From NCBI GenBank assembly GCA_022767285.1, contig JALENY010000010.1, positions 62,001-126,000 of the forward strand: a DNA stretch of 64,000 bases, written 5' to 3'. Both the position numbers and the translations under genes were made by a program. Under the pieces are notes generated by a model, which saw nothing but the letters and a program-made list of their open reading frames with translations, was not told where the DNA came from and did not search any database. Positions 26,537 through 34,459 of the stretch are shown here, in pieces. The stretch is from Lachnospiraceae bacterium. Lineage in GTDB: Bacteria > Bacillota > Clostridia > Lachnospirales > Lachnospiraceae. The number at the start of each line of letters is the position of its first letter. The stretch's first letter is position 1.

Positions 26537-27769
26537 ATGAAATTACCAGAATTATTAGTGCCGGCCAGCAGTCTGGAAGTACTGAAGGTGGCAGTTATAT
26601 TTGGGGCCGATGCTGTTTATATCGGTGGTGAGGCCTTTGGTCTTCGTGCAAAGGCGAAAAATTTTTCGAAAAGTGATATGGCGGAAGGCATTGCCTTTGC
26701 CCATGAACATGGAGTAAAAGTATATGTGACAGCGAATATTCTGGCCCATAACCGCGACCTGGAAGGGGCAAAAGAGTATTTTCATGAACTGAAAGAAATG
26801 AAACCGGATGCACTGATTATTGCTGATCCGGGAATGTACACGCTGGCAGAACAGATCTGTCCGGAGATTGAGCGGCATATCAGTACCCAGGCCAATAACA
26901 CGAATTACGAGACCTACCTGTTTTGGCACCGTCTCGGCGCAAAACGTGTGGTGTCGGCCCGGGAACTTTCCATAGAAGAGATCAAAGAAATCCGTGCCCA
27001 TATTCCGGATGATATGGAGATTGAGACCTTTATCCATGGCGCTATGTGCATTTCCTATTCGGGAAGGTGTCTTCTCAGTAATTATTTTACCGGAAGAGAT
27101 GCCAATCAGGGTGCCTGCACGCATCCCTGCCGCTGGAAATATGCGGTTGTGGAGGAGCAGCGGCCGGGACAGTATCTGCCGGTTTACGAAAATGAGCGTG
27201 GTACGTATATTTTTAACTCAAAAGATTTATGTATGATCGAGCATATACCGGATCTGATCGATGCCGGAATTGATAGCCTGAAAATTGAAGGGCGTATGAA
27301 GACTGCTCTGTATGTAGCTACTGTTGCCAGAACTTATCGCAGGGCTCTGGATGATTTTGCAAAAGGCAGGGATGTGTATGAGGCTAACATGCCCTGGTAT
27401 CAGGAACAGATCTCCAATTGTACCTATCGCCAGTTTACCACGGGATTTTTTTACGGAAGACCGGATGAAAATACACAGATTTATGACAGCAATACCTATG
27501 TAAAAGAATATACGTATCTTGGTATTGTAGGCCCGGTAAATGATGCGGGATTGTATCGCATTGAGCAGCGGAACAAATTTTCTGTGGGTGAGACCATCGA
27601 AGTTATGAAGCCGGATGGCACCAATATTGAGACTACAGTAAAACGCATTGTGAATGAAGAGGGAGAAGATATGCCCAGTGCGCCCCATCCAAAGCAGGTA
27701 CTTTACATTGATCTTGGGCTGGAGCTGGATGCGTATGATATTTTGCGCAGACAGGAACCGGAGGCATGA
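26537..27769 (+). CDS. tRNA hydroxylation protein TrhP (peptidase U32 family)
   Basis: A 410-residue U32-family protein (YrrO type). Family members of this branch make 5-hydroxyuridine at tRNA position 34 from prephenate, the substrate of TrmR. Features are ELLVPASSLEVLKVAVIFGADAVYIGG at the start, HISTQANNTNYE, and the Cys-rich motif CISYSGRCLLSNYFTGRDANQGAC followed by CRWKY, which may bind an Fe-S cluster; the C-terminal beta domain is present. Only one such gene is here, whereas Bacillus has two (trhP1, trhP2). It lies 69 bases after trmR. Confidence 0.9.
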   Translation: MKLPELLVPASSLEVLKVAVIFGADAVYIGGEAFGLRAKAKNFSKSDMAEGIAFAHEHGVKVYVTANILAHNRDLEGAKEYFHELKEMKPDALIIADPGMYTLAEQICPEIERHISTQANNTNYETYLFWHRLGAKRVVSARELSIEEIKEIRAHIPDDMEIETFIHGAMCISYSGRCLLSNYFTGRDANQGACTHPCRWKYAVVEEQRPGQYLPVYENERGTYIFNSKDLCMIEHIPDLIDAGIDSLKIEGRMKTALYVATVARTYRRALDDFAKGRDVYEANMPWYQEQISNCTYRQFTTGFFYGRPDENTQIYDSNTYVKEYTYLGIVGPVNDAGLYRIEQRNKFSVGETIEVMKPDGTNIETTVKRIVNEEGEDMPSAPHPKQVLYIDLGLELDAYDILRRQEPEA

Positions 27770-27815
27770 CAGATCTGCAGAGATTCATTCACATGTGGGT
27801 GAGAAACTGTAGCAT

Positions 27816-27885
27816 GGATGAGTGTGTAAGTTTATGAGAAGCAGCATCCGGGATGAATGTGCAGGTTTGTGAGAAGTACTAATCT
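27816..27885 (+). repeat. Degenerate 35-bp tandem repeat between trhP and sigK
   Basis: Two units starting at 27816 and 27851 share GGATGA-TGTG-A-GTTT-TGAGAAG with a 35-base period; a weaker half-unit (GTGGGTGAGAAACTG) precedes at about 27795. The convergent gap holding them has no terminator that I can see. Confidence 0.45.
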
Positions 27886-27955
27886 GTGTTGGATTTCCAT
27901 GACGGCATGGATAAATGAAATAATCAGAGATACATGTTCACGCGTGGTTATGAAT

Positions 27956-28582
27956 TTATGTTGACAGAAATTCATCTCTTAATTTTGCAAGGGCATTTTT
28001 CTCGATACGCGATACGTAGGAGCGGCTGATGCCCAGTTGCTGGGCGATTTCCCGTTGTGTCATTTCTCCTTTTTCACCAAGACCGTAGCGGAGGCAGAGA
28101 ACCTGGTATTCCCGTTCATCAAGCAGCTGCTTCATCAGACAGCCCACACGTATGATATCCTGTTTTTGTGTGTACTGTTCAAAAGAATCCGGCTGGTCAC
28201 TCTCCATGATGTCCAACAGATTGATTTCATTGCCTTCTTTATCGATTCCGATCGGTTCGTACAAAGAGACCTCCCTGGAGGTCTTTTTTTTCGTGCGAAA
28301 ATACATGAGAAGTTCGTTATCAATACATTTTGCTGCGTAGGTGGCCAGTCGGCGGCCCCGCTGCGGATCGAACGTGCTGACGGCTTTTATGAGGCCGATG
28401 GTTCCGATGGAAATCAGGTCATCCGGATCTTCACCCGGGTTCTGGTATTTTTTTACCACATGTGCCACCAGGCGCAGATTGCGCTCAATCAGGGTGGATC
28501 TCGCTGCTTCGTTGCCGCTTTTACAAGCCAGCAGATATTTAGTCTCCTCTTCCAGGGTAAGGGGCTTTTGAAAAGTCTGCAA
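27956..28582 (-). CDS. sigK: RNA polymerase sporulation sigma factor, SigK type
   Basis: SigK directs late mother-cell transcription during endospore formation. The 208-residue protein is a complete sigma-70 group protein: region 2 (NLRLVAHVVKKYQNPGEDPDDLISIGTIGLIKAVSTFD, split here by description, about 40-77), region 3 linker (LYEPIGIDKEGNEINLLD) and region 4 helix-turn-helix (TQREIAQQLGISRSYVSRI). The gene is not interrupted by a skin-like element. The start is TTG at 28582 with GAGGT five bases before it. A CATAATAT stretch upstream could be a SigE-type -10. Together with SigK the organism is expected to sporulate, though other spore genes lie outside the window. Confidence 0.93.
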   Translation of the reverse strand: MQTFQKPLTLEEETKYLLACKSGNEAARSTLIERNLRLVAHVVKKYQNPGEDPDDLISIGTIGLIKAVSTFDPQRGRRLATYAAKCIDNELLMYFRTKKKTSREVSLYEPIGIDKEGNEINLLDIMESDQPDSFEQYTQKQDIIRVGCLMKQLLDEREYQVLCLRYGLGEKGEMTQREIAQQLGISRSYVSRIEKNALAKLRDEFLST

Positions 28583-28937
28583 GGAATACCTCGAGAGGGG
28601 TTTTCTTCTATATTATGAAATTGATCGGCGGGCCGTGCTTTTCCAAGGGAAAAAGGGACAGAGGTACAAATAAAAATGAAATATATACAATAATGTAAAT
28701 ATATCGTTACTCTTCATCCATACGGTTAAAGAACCGGGCCTTTGCGAATCTCATCGGCACAATTATCCTCACAGTAAGTGCCGAGATCTGACAGATCATT
28801 TGAGGAAAGTCCGCCTCCATCGAATTTACGATAACCAGTTTATTGCATTTGTGCTGGATTTCATTTAAACTATACATAGGATATCCCATTTGCTTTACGA
28901 ATAAATCAGGATAATTTAGTCTTTTAGGAGGTGCGCA
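28583..28937. other. Region between sigK and the 5'-nucleotidase gene
   Basis: This 355-base gap holds the sigK upstream region (about 28583-28640) and the left transposase relic (28812-28902). A minus-strand frame of 56 codons starting at 28877 continues from the relic, but it is frameshifted against the other copy and probably not a gene. AGGAGGTG at 28924-28931 serves the 5'-nucleotidase. Confidence 0.5.
28812..28902 (-). mobile_element. Relic of an IS1380-like transposase start, left copy
   Basis: This 91-bp stretch matches 31384-31475 at about 87% as a direct repeat. Read on the minus strand it starts MYSLNEIQHKCNK and continues into IVN; with one base restored near 28823 it reads IVNFDGG, the N-terminal signature of IS1380-family transposases. 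The rest of the transposase and the other end are absent. It lies between sigK and the 5'-nucleotidase. Confidence 0.55.
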
Positions 28938-31364
28938 ATGAAGAAAAACAAACAATTGATTGCCATGCTGCTCAGTTTATTTCTCACAGGAGGAATTTTA
29001 TCCACACCGGTTATGGCTTACGGACAGGATTCTGTTGTCGGCATGACTCAGCAGACAAGTTCCATGTATTTGTCTCAGGAGGAGATGAATGGTTATCTGA
29101 AGGATTCTCTGAAGAGCTTTTATTCATCAAACCGTAGTTCCGTGGCTGTTGCTCTATATGTTCTGGCTGGTAAGCCTGCAACGGATGGAAGTATTATGTT
29201 TACGGATATCAGGGGAAAACTCAATGCTGCAGCCGCTGAGTGGGCCGTTGAAAACGGTATCATGGAAGCCGCAGATGGCAGGTTCAATGGCCAGGAGTCA
29301 GTTTCCCGTCAGGATATGGCAGTGATTCTTTATACCTTTGCCGGCAGCTACATGAATTATGTTGTGGATCAGTCTGCTGATTTATCCACGTTTAGTGATG
29401 TGGAGAGTATTGCAGAGAGTGCTGAGACTGCGGTTTCGTGGGCAGTTGCCAATGGTCTGCTGAAAGGGATCAAATGTACTTCCAGGGTCAGACAGGACGA
29501 AAAGAGATTTAAATGGGTCACTGTCACCAAATTGAATCCAACAGCTAATCTGTCCTATATAGATCTGGTTGGAATGTTAAAGACATTTACTTCTATTCAG
29601 TGGGCAGAAAAGAAGGAAGATTTGAATTTGACTATCCTCTACACCAATGATGTTCATACTTACATTAATAAATCATTATCTTATGCTACCATTTCTGCCA
29701 TAAAAAAGGAATATGAGGATACCGGAGAAAATGTTCTGCTGGTTGATGCGGGTGACCACATTCAGGGAACTGCATATGGTTCTTTAGACAGTGGTAAGAC
29801 TATCATTGATCTGATGAACGCTGCTGACTACGATCTTGCTACGCTGGGAAATCATGAATTTGATTACGGTATGAATCGGACGATGGAAGTTATTGAGGAA
29901 GCGGATTTCCCTTATGTTTCCTGTAACTTCTATTCACTTGAACGGAAGGAAAATGTTCTGGACTCCTATGAGATGTTTGACATTGACGGCAATAAGGTCG
30001 CTTTTGTCGGGATTACCACACCTGAGTCTTTTACAAAATCAACGCCGGCGTACTTCATGAATGAGGATCGGACTGAGTATATTTATGATATTTTAGGTGG
30101 AGAAGACGGTCAGCTGCTTTATGACACAGTGCAGACTGCAATTGACGAAGCTCATGCGGAAGGTGCTGATTATGTGATCGCATTGGGGCACCTGGGTATT
30201 GATCCTTCTTCAAAACCATGGACCAGCGAAGAAGTGATTGCTAACACCACTGGTCTTGATGCTTTTATCGATGGTCACTCTCACAGCACGATTCCTATGA
30301 AGGAAGTAGAGGATGAAGAGGGTAATCCTGTTGTGCTGACTCAGACAGGTTATTATTTCTCCGGAATCGGGAAAATGACGATCAATGGTTCTGATATTAC
30401 AGCAGAATTAATTACTGAGTATGAGGGTGAGGGAGATGCTGCTGTAGAGGCTATTCAGAATCAATGGATCGAAAATGTAGATACACAACTTGGTAGAAAA
30501 ATTGCATTCAGTGAGATCAATTTTACTGTAAACAACCCTGAAGACCCTTCTGACCGCATCATTCGTGAAATGGAGACAAACCTGGGAGATCTGAATGCGG
30601 ATGCTTACTATTATTATTTCAATGAAGTAGAGGAGCTTGGCTGTGATGTCGCTTTTATGAATGGAGGCGGTATTCGGGCCAATGTAGATGCAGGTGACTG
30701 GACCTATAAAACCTGCAAAACCGTCAACCCCTTTGGCAATGTGATCTGCCTGTTGGAGGTATCCGGTCAACAGATTCTAGACGCTCTGGAATTTGGTGCA
30801 CGTTATTCGGGAGGAGACGAGGATTGCGGTGGTTTTCTGCATGTTGCAGGCATGACTTATGACATCAATACGGATATTGAGAATACGGTTCAGGTTGACG
30901 AAAAGGGCGTCTGGATCGGTGGACCTACCGGCGAATACCGTGTGCAGAACGTAAAGATTTACGATAAGAAATCTGGTGAATATGTTCCGTTAGATGTAAA
31001 TAAGAATTACAAAGTAGGAGGAATTAATTACACTCTGCGTAATTCGGGGGACGGCTTTGCGATGTTCAATGATGCAACTCTGGTAAAGGATTACTGCGGT
31101 GAGGATTATTTGATTTTTGCTAAGTATTTGGAGAATTTTGGAGGCTCTGATGCCGATGGCTGTCCTGTCATCAGTACTGCAAATAGTCCTTTATCATCTT
31201 ATGAAAATTATTTACTGAACTACGAGAATCCTTATGGTGCAGGACGTATTACCCGTCAGTTTGCCATGGCAGCCGAGAAAATTTCTGCTGATGAAATTCC
31301 GGCAGAAGAGAATTCACCTGCTGAGATGATTGAAAATGAGGCTGTTGCTGACGAAGCAGCCTGA
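28938..31364 (+). CDS. Secreted 5'-nucleotidase with SLH-type N-terminal region
   Basis: An 808-residue extracellular nucleotidase/UshA-type phosphoesterase. A signal peptide (about 1-28, KKNKQ then a hydrophobic core and VMAYG) is followed by one or two SLH-like modules (about 60-190: FTDIRGKLNAAAAEWAVENGIM and FSDVES), which in other proteins bind cell-wall polymers. The calcineurin-like domain begins with YTNDVH (Asp238, His240), then GDHIQG and GNHEFD (Asn305, His306). The C-terminal 5'-nucleotidase domain shows NGGGIRANVDAGDW and NPFGNVICLLEVSG. The tail is acidic and has no LPXTG. It likely scavenges nucleotides at the surface. It stands alone between two transposase relics. Confidence 0.92.
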   Translation: MKKNKQLIAMLLSLFLTGGILSTPVMAYGQDSVVGMTQQTSSMYLSQEEMNGYLKDSLKSFYSSNRSSVAVALYVLAGKPATDGSIMFTDIRGKLNAAAAEWAVENGIMEAADGRFNGQESVSRQDMAVILYTFAGSYMNYVVDQSADLSTFSDVESIAESAETAVSWAVANGLLKGIKCTSRVRQDEKRFKWVTVTKLNPTANLSYIDLVGMLKTFTSIQWAEKKEDLNLTILYTNDVHTYINKSLSYATISAIKKEYEDTGENVLLVDAGDHIQGTAYGSLDSGKTIIDLMNAADYDLATLGNHEFDYGMNRTMEVIEEADFPYVSCNFYSLERKENVLDSYEMFDIDGNKVAFVGITTPESFTKSTPAYFMNEDRTEYIYDILGGEDGQLLYDTVQTAIDEAHAEGADYVIALGHLGIDPSSKPWTSEEVIANTTGLDAFIDGHSHSTIPMKEVEDEEGNPVVLTQTGYYFSGIGKMTINGSDITAELITEYEGEGDAAVEAIQNQWIENVDTQLGRKIAFSEINFTVNNPEDPSDRIIREMETNLGDLNADAYYYYFNEVEELGCDVAFMNGGGIRANVDAGDWTYKTCKTVNPFGNVICLLEVSGQQILDALEFGARYSGGDEDCGGFLHVAGMTYDINTDIENTVQVDEKGVWIGGPTGEYRVQNVKIYDKKSGEYVPLDVNKNYKVGGINYTLRNSGDGFAMFNDATLVKDYCGEDYLIFAKYLENFGGSDADGCPVISTANSPLSSYENYLLNYENPYGAGRITRQFAMAAEKISADEIPAEENSPAEMIENEAVADEAA

Positions 31365-31383
31365 TTCCATAAAAAGAAAGAGT

Positions 31384-31475
31384 CGCCTCCATCGAAATTT
31401 ACGATAAACTGCTTATTGCATTTGAGCTGGATTTCATTTAAACTATGCATAGGGCTTCTGCTTTGCTTTACGAAT
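31384..31475 (-). mobile_element. Relic of an IS1380-like transposase start, right copy
   Basis: The minus-strand frame from 31450 reads MHSLNEIQLKCNK then QFIVNFDGGD before it runs into the 3' end of the 5'-nucleotidase. The FDGGD motif is typical of IS1380-family transposase N-termini. Only about 23 codons and 25 bases of upstream sequence are kept, the same piece as in the left copy. Confidence 0.6.
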
Positions 31476-31828
31476 GTTTTTGTGTTAGAACTATTTTGGC
31501 AAAGTTGAAGCTCTTTTCATATATAAATTTCTTCACCAAACAGGTGAAAATAAAAAACAGCGGAAACACAGTAATCATGCAGTGTGAAGTACCGTTTAAA
31601 CAATTTTTATGAATAATTCAGGATAATGCAAATATATCAGAATTATTTTAATTTTGTTGCTAGGGCATTGGAGAATGTGTTATTATTAATAAACTAAATA
31701 CAGAGATGTTTTTGCTAATAAACAATTCTGTGCTGAACAGGTATCTTCATACATCATTTCAGAAGAATATTTTCAAGGCCATTCGGCCAAATGATTCTCA
31801 TTTTTTTAACTTAATATGGACCGAAGTG

Positions 31829-31856
31829 TTACATAGTCTGAATTAGTGCATAATAT
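31829..31856 (+). promoter_or_regulatory. Possible promoter of the comM-dprA-topA cluster
   Basis: TTACAT at 31829-31834 and TAATAT at 31851-31856 with a 16-base spacer, 45 bases before the comM start. Confidence 0.45.
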
Positions 31857-31901
31857 AAGCTTTTAACACTTTAATCAGAAATAGAGAAAGGAGCGATATA
31901 T

Positions 31902-33425
31902 TTGTTTAGTCGTGTATTATCAGCGGCGATCACCGGTCTCGATATCCATCCCGTTTCCGTGGAAGCAGATGTCAGTGACGGACTGCCTGGATTTGTTATG
32001 GTAGGTTATCTGACTTCGCAGGTGAAGGAAGCTCAGGATCGTGTGAGGACAGCACTGAAAAATGTAGGAATGGCACTTCCGCCAAAGAAAATAACTGTGA
32101 ATCTTGCGCCGGCGGATATTCGTAAAGACGGAGCCGGCTTTGATCTGCCGATTGCGGCGGCTATTCTTGCCGCAGAAGGAGCGGTGGCACGTGAGAAGCT
32201 GGAAGGGGTATTCCTTGCAGGGGAAATGGGACTTAATGGAGAGATTCATCCTGTGTCGGGAATTTTGCCCATGGTATTAAAAGCAAGAGAATGCGGCTGC
32301 CGCCTTTGTATTGTACCCCGTGGTAACCAGAAGGAAGCGAGGGTAGTGGAAAATATTCAGGTGGTCGGAGTCGCGAATCTGAAAGAGTTTATGGAGTTGA
32401 TGAAAAATGGCATGATTCCGGAAATAGAAACAGAACAGCAGTCACCGATGCAGGACTACACAGTGGATTTTTCCGACATTCGTGGGCAGGAATCATTAAA
32501 GCGTGCAGCACTGATTGCGGTGGCCGGATTTCACAATATGCTGCTCATTGGCCCTCCGGGATCCGGGAAAACGATGCTGGCGCGCCGAATTCCCACCATA
32601 CTTCCGCCGCTTACAAAAGAAGAAAGCCTGGAAATCTCAAAAATATACAGTGTGGCAGGATTGTTGTCCTCAAACCAGCCGCTTATGGGAACCAGGCCAT
32701 TTCGTTCGCCTCATCACACCTCGTCTGCCCAGGCACTGGCCGGGGGCGGACTGATTCCAAAGCCGGGGGAGATTACCCTGGCTCACAGGGGGGTTCTGTT
32801 TTTGGACGAGCTTCCTGAGTTTTCAAGAAGAAGTCTGGAAATCCTGCGTCAGCCGCTGGAAGACCGCAAAATCTATCTCTCCAGAAGCAGTGGAACCTAC
32901 TGCTTCCCGGCAGAGTTTTTACTCCTGGCTGCCATGAATCCTTGTCCCTGCGGCTATTTCCCGGACATGAACCGTTGTACCTGTTCATCAAAAGATGTAA
33001 ATCGCTATAGGAATAAGATCAGTTTTCCTCTTTTGGACCGTATGGATGTGAGTGTGGAGGCTCCTCCTGTTTCCTACGAAGAGCTGTGCAGTTCAGAAAA
33101 AGGCAGTCTGACCTCCATACAGATGCGTAATCAGGTCATGAAGGCGCAGATGATACAAAAAGAACGGTATAAAGAAATTGGGATCGTGTTCAACTCAGAA
33201 TTGAGCCCCGGGCAGTTGGAAACCTATTGTCCTATGACAGAATCTGCTCAAAGGCTGATGGAAAAAGCATTTCATAAGATGGGACTGAGCGCCAGAGGAT
33301 ATCACAGGATCATACGCGTCGCACGGACCATTGCAGATCTGGCGGAATCAGAGGTGATTGATACGATTCATCTTAGTGAAGCCATACAGTATCGTATGGT
33401 GGACAAAAAGTATTGGAAAAACTAA
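31902..33425 (+). CDS. comM: YifB/ComM family Mg chelatase-like AAA ATPase
   Basis: ComM-type proteins are hexameric helicases that drive branch migration during natural transformation; Clostridial YifB members are assumed to act similarly. The 507-residue protein has the N-terminal Lon-like domain (VEADVSDGLPGFVMVGYL), Walker A GPPGSGKT near 217-224, the RSPHHTSS motif, Walker B LFLDELPEF, and a C-terminal Mg-chelatase domain with a Cys cluster (CPCGYFPDMNRCTC). The start is TTG at 31902, eight bases after AAAGGAG. dprA, another DNA-uptake gene, follows immediately. Confidence 0.94.
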   Translation: MFSRVLSAAITGLDIHPVSVEADVSDGLPGFVMVGYLTSQVKEAQDRVRTALKNVGMALPPKKITVNLAPADIRKDGAGFDLPIAAAILAAEGAVAREKLEGVFLAGEMGLNGEIHPVSGILPMVLKARECGCRLCIVPRGNQKEARVVENIQVVGVANLKEFMELMKNGMIPEIETEQQSPMQDYTVDFSDIRGQESLKRAALIAVAGFHNMLLIGPPGSGKTMLARRIPTILPPLTKEESLEISKIYSVAGLLSSNQPLMGTRPFRSPHHTSSAQALAGGGLIPKPGEITLAHRGVLFLDELPEFSRRSLEILRQPLEDRKIYLSRSSGTYCFPAEFLLLAAMNPCPCGYFPDMNRCTCSSKDVNRYRNKISFPLLDRMDVSVEAPPVSYEELCSSEKGSLTSIQMRNQVMKAQMIQKERYKEIGIVFNSELSPGQLETYCPMTESAQRLMEKAFHKMGLSARGYHRIIRVARTIADLAESEVIDTIHLSEAIQYRMVDKKYWKN

Positions 33426-33447
33426 CAGGATTTCAAGGGGGACAAAA

Positions 33448-34446
33448 ATGATCCGGAATGGAAAAGAAAGGGACCGAACTGATAAAACAGAACAATCCAG
33501 TGTAAGATCAGAACAGCAAAAAGACAAAATCAATATAAAATTGAAAGAACAGCAAGAAAAATGTCATCAAAATCAGGATGAAAATATATTTTATTACAAG
33601 AAGCAAAGCGAATTGTACCCGAAAAAACTGAACATCCTGCCGGATGCACCCGGCGGTATCTATGTGGAAGGCTGCCTGCCTGATGAGGACCAGCCTGCAG
33701 TGGCTATCGTTGGAGCTCGTATGTGCAGCAGCTACGGAAAGAAGCAAGCTTATGAGTTCGGTCGGAAACTGGCAGAATATGGGGTGGCAATCATCAGCGG
33801 CCTGGCTCGCGGGGTGGACGGTTATGCCCACGAAGGCGCTCTGGACGGAGGAGGACGGACTTTTGCTGTTCTCGGATGCGGTCTGGATTACTGCTATCCG
33901 CCGGAGCATAAGAATCTGTGGCATCGTATCGTGGCTCAGGGAGGAGGGATCATTACAGAATTTCCCATGTGTACACCGCCCAAACCTTATCTCTTCCCGA
34001 AGAGAAATCGTATTATCAGTGCCCTGTCGGATCTGGTTCTGGTTGTTGAGGCAAAAGAGCGTTCCGGGTCACTGATTACGGCAGACTGTGCCCTGGAACA
34101 GGGAAAAACCGTCTACGCTGTACCCGGGCGGGTGGGTGACAGCCTGAGCCTTGGATGTAATCGACTGATTGCGCAGGGAGCCGGCATCGCGATATCAGTG
34201 GAATATATTCTGTCGGAATTACATATTGATTTTGTAAAAGAAGGCGATAAAAAGGAAAAAAATAAATTAGGGCTTGCAAGTGATATGAATTTGGTGTATA
34301 GTTGTCTCGGTTTTGAGCCTGAAAATCTGGATGGGATTGTCCGTAAAACGGGGCTTTCTCTGGCTCGAATTTCCGAGATACTGTTAATGCTGGAACTGGA
34401 TGGATACATCCGGCAGACCGGCAAAAATAATTTTGTAAAATCGTAA
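33448..34446 (+). CDS. dprA: DNA processing protein DprA, unusual N-terminus
   Basis: DprA protects incoming single-stranded DNA and loads RecA during transformation. The 332-residue protein has the Rossmann-like core (VAIVGARMCSSYGKK, IISGLARGVDGYAHEGAL, FPKRNRIISALSDLVLVVEA, RSGSLITADCALEQGK) and a C-terminal winged helix. The usual N-terminal SAM domain is missing; instead there are about 55 polar residues rich in Lys, Glu, Gln and Asp. The ATG at 33448 follows AAGGGGGAC and comes 22 bases after comM. Either the domain was lost or the 5' part was replaced; a frameshift in a normal SAM domain is less likely because no SAM-like frame is visible in the short gap. Confidence 0.92.
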   Translation: MIRNGKERDRTDKTEQSSVRSEQQKDKINIKLKEQQEKCHQNQDENIFYYKKQSELYPKKLNILPDAPGGIYVEGCLPDEDQPAVAIVGARMCSSYGKKQAYEFGRKLAEYGVAIISGLARGVDGYAHEGALDGGGRTFAVLGCGLDYCYPPEHKNLWHRIVAQGGGIITEFPMCTPPKPYLFPKRNRIISALSDLVLVVEAKERSGSLITADCALEQGKTVYAVPGRVGDSLSLGCNRLIAQGAGIAISVEYILSELHIDFVKEGDKKEKNKLGLASDMNLVYSCLGFEPENLDGIVRKTGLSLARISEILLMLELDGYIRQTGKNNFVKS

Positions 34447-34459
34447 GAGGAGATCTGCT

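Larger units (their letters stand above)
31365..31901. other. Gene-free stretch between 5'-nucleotidase and comM
   Basis: These 537 AT-rich bases hold the right transposase relic (31384-31475), a small perfect hairpin without T-run (TTCACC at 31532-31537, GGTGAA at 31543-31548), a weak GGCC-ATTC-GGCC hairpin near 31780, and a promoter candidate at 31829-31856. No further gene or RNA could be recognised. Confidence 0.5.

Noticed and set aside
28707-28877. 56-codon minus-strand gene starting MYSLNEIQ
   Set aside because: Comparison with the second repeat copy shows it is a frameshifted start of an IS1380-like transposase, not a gene of its own.
31500-31560. Terminator after the 5'-nucleotidase
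   Set aside because: The TTCACC/GGTGAA hairpin has no T-run on either strand.
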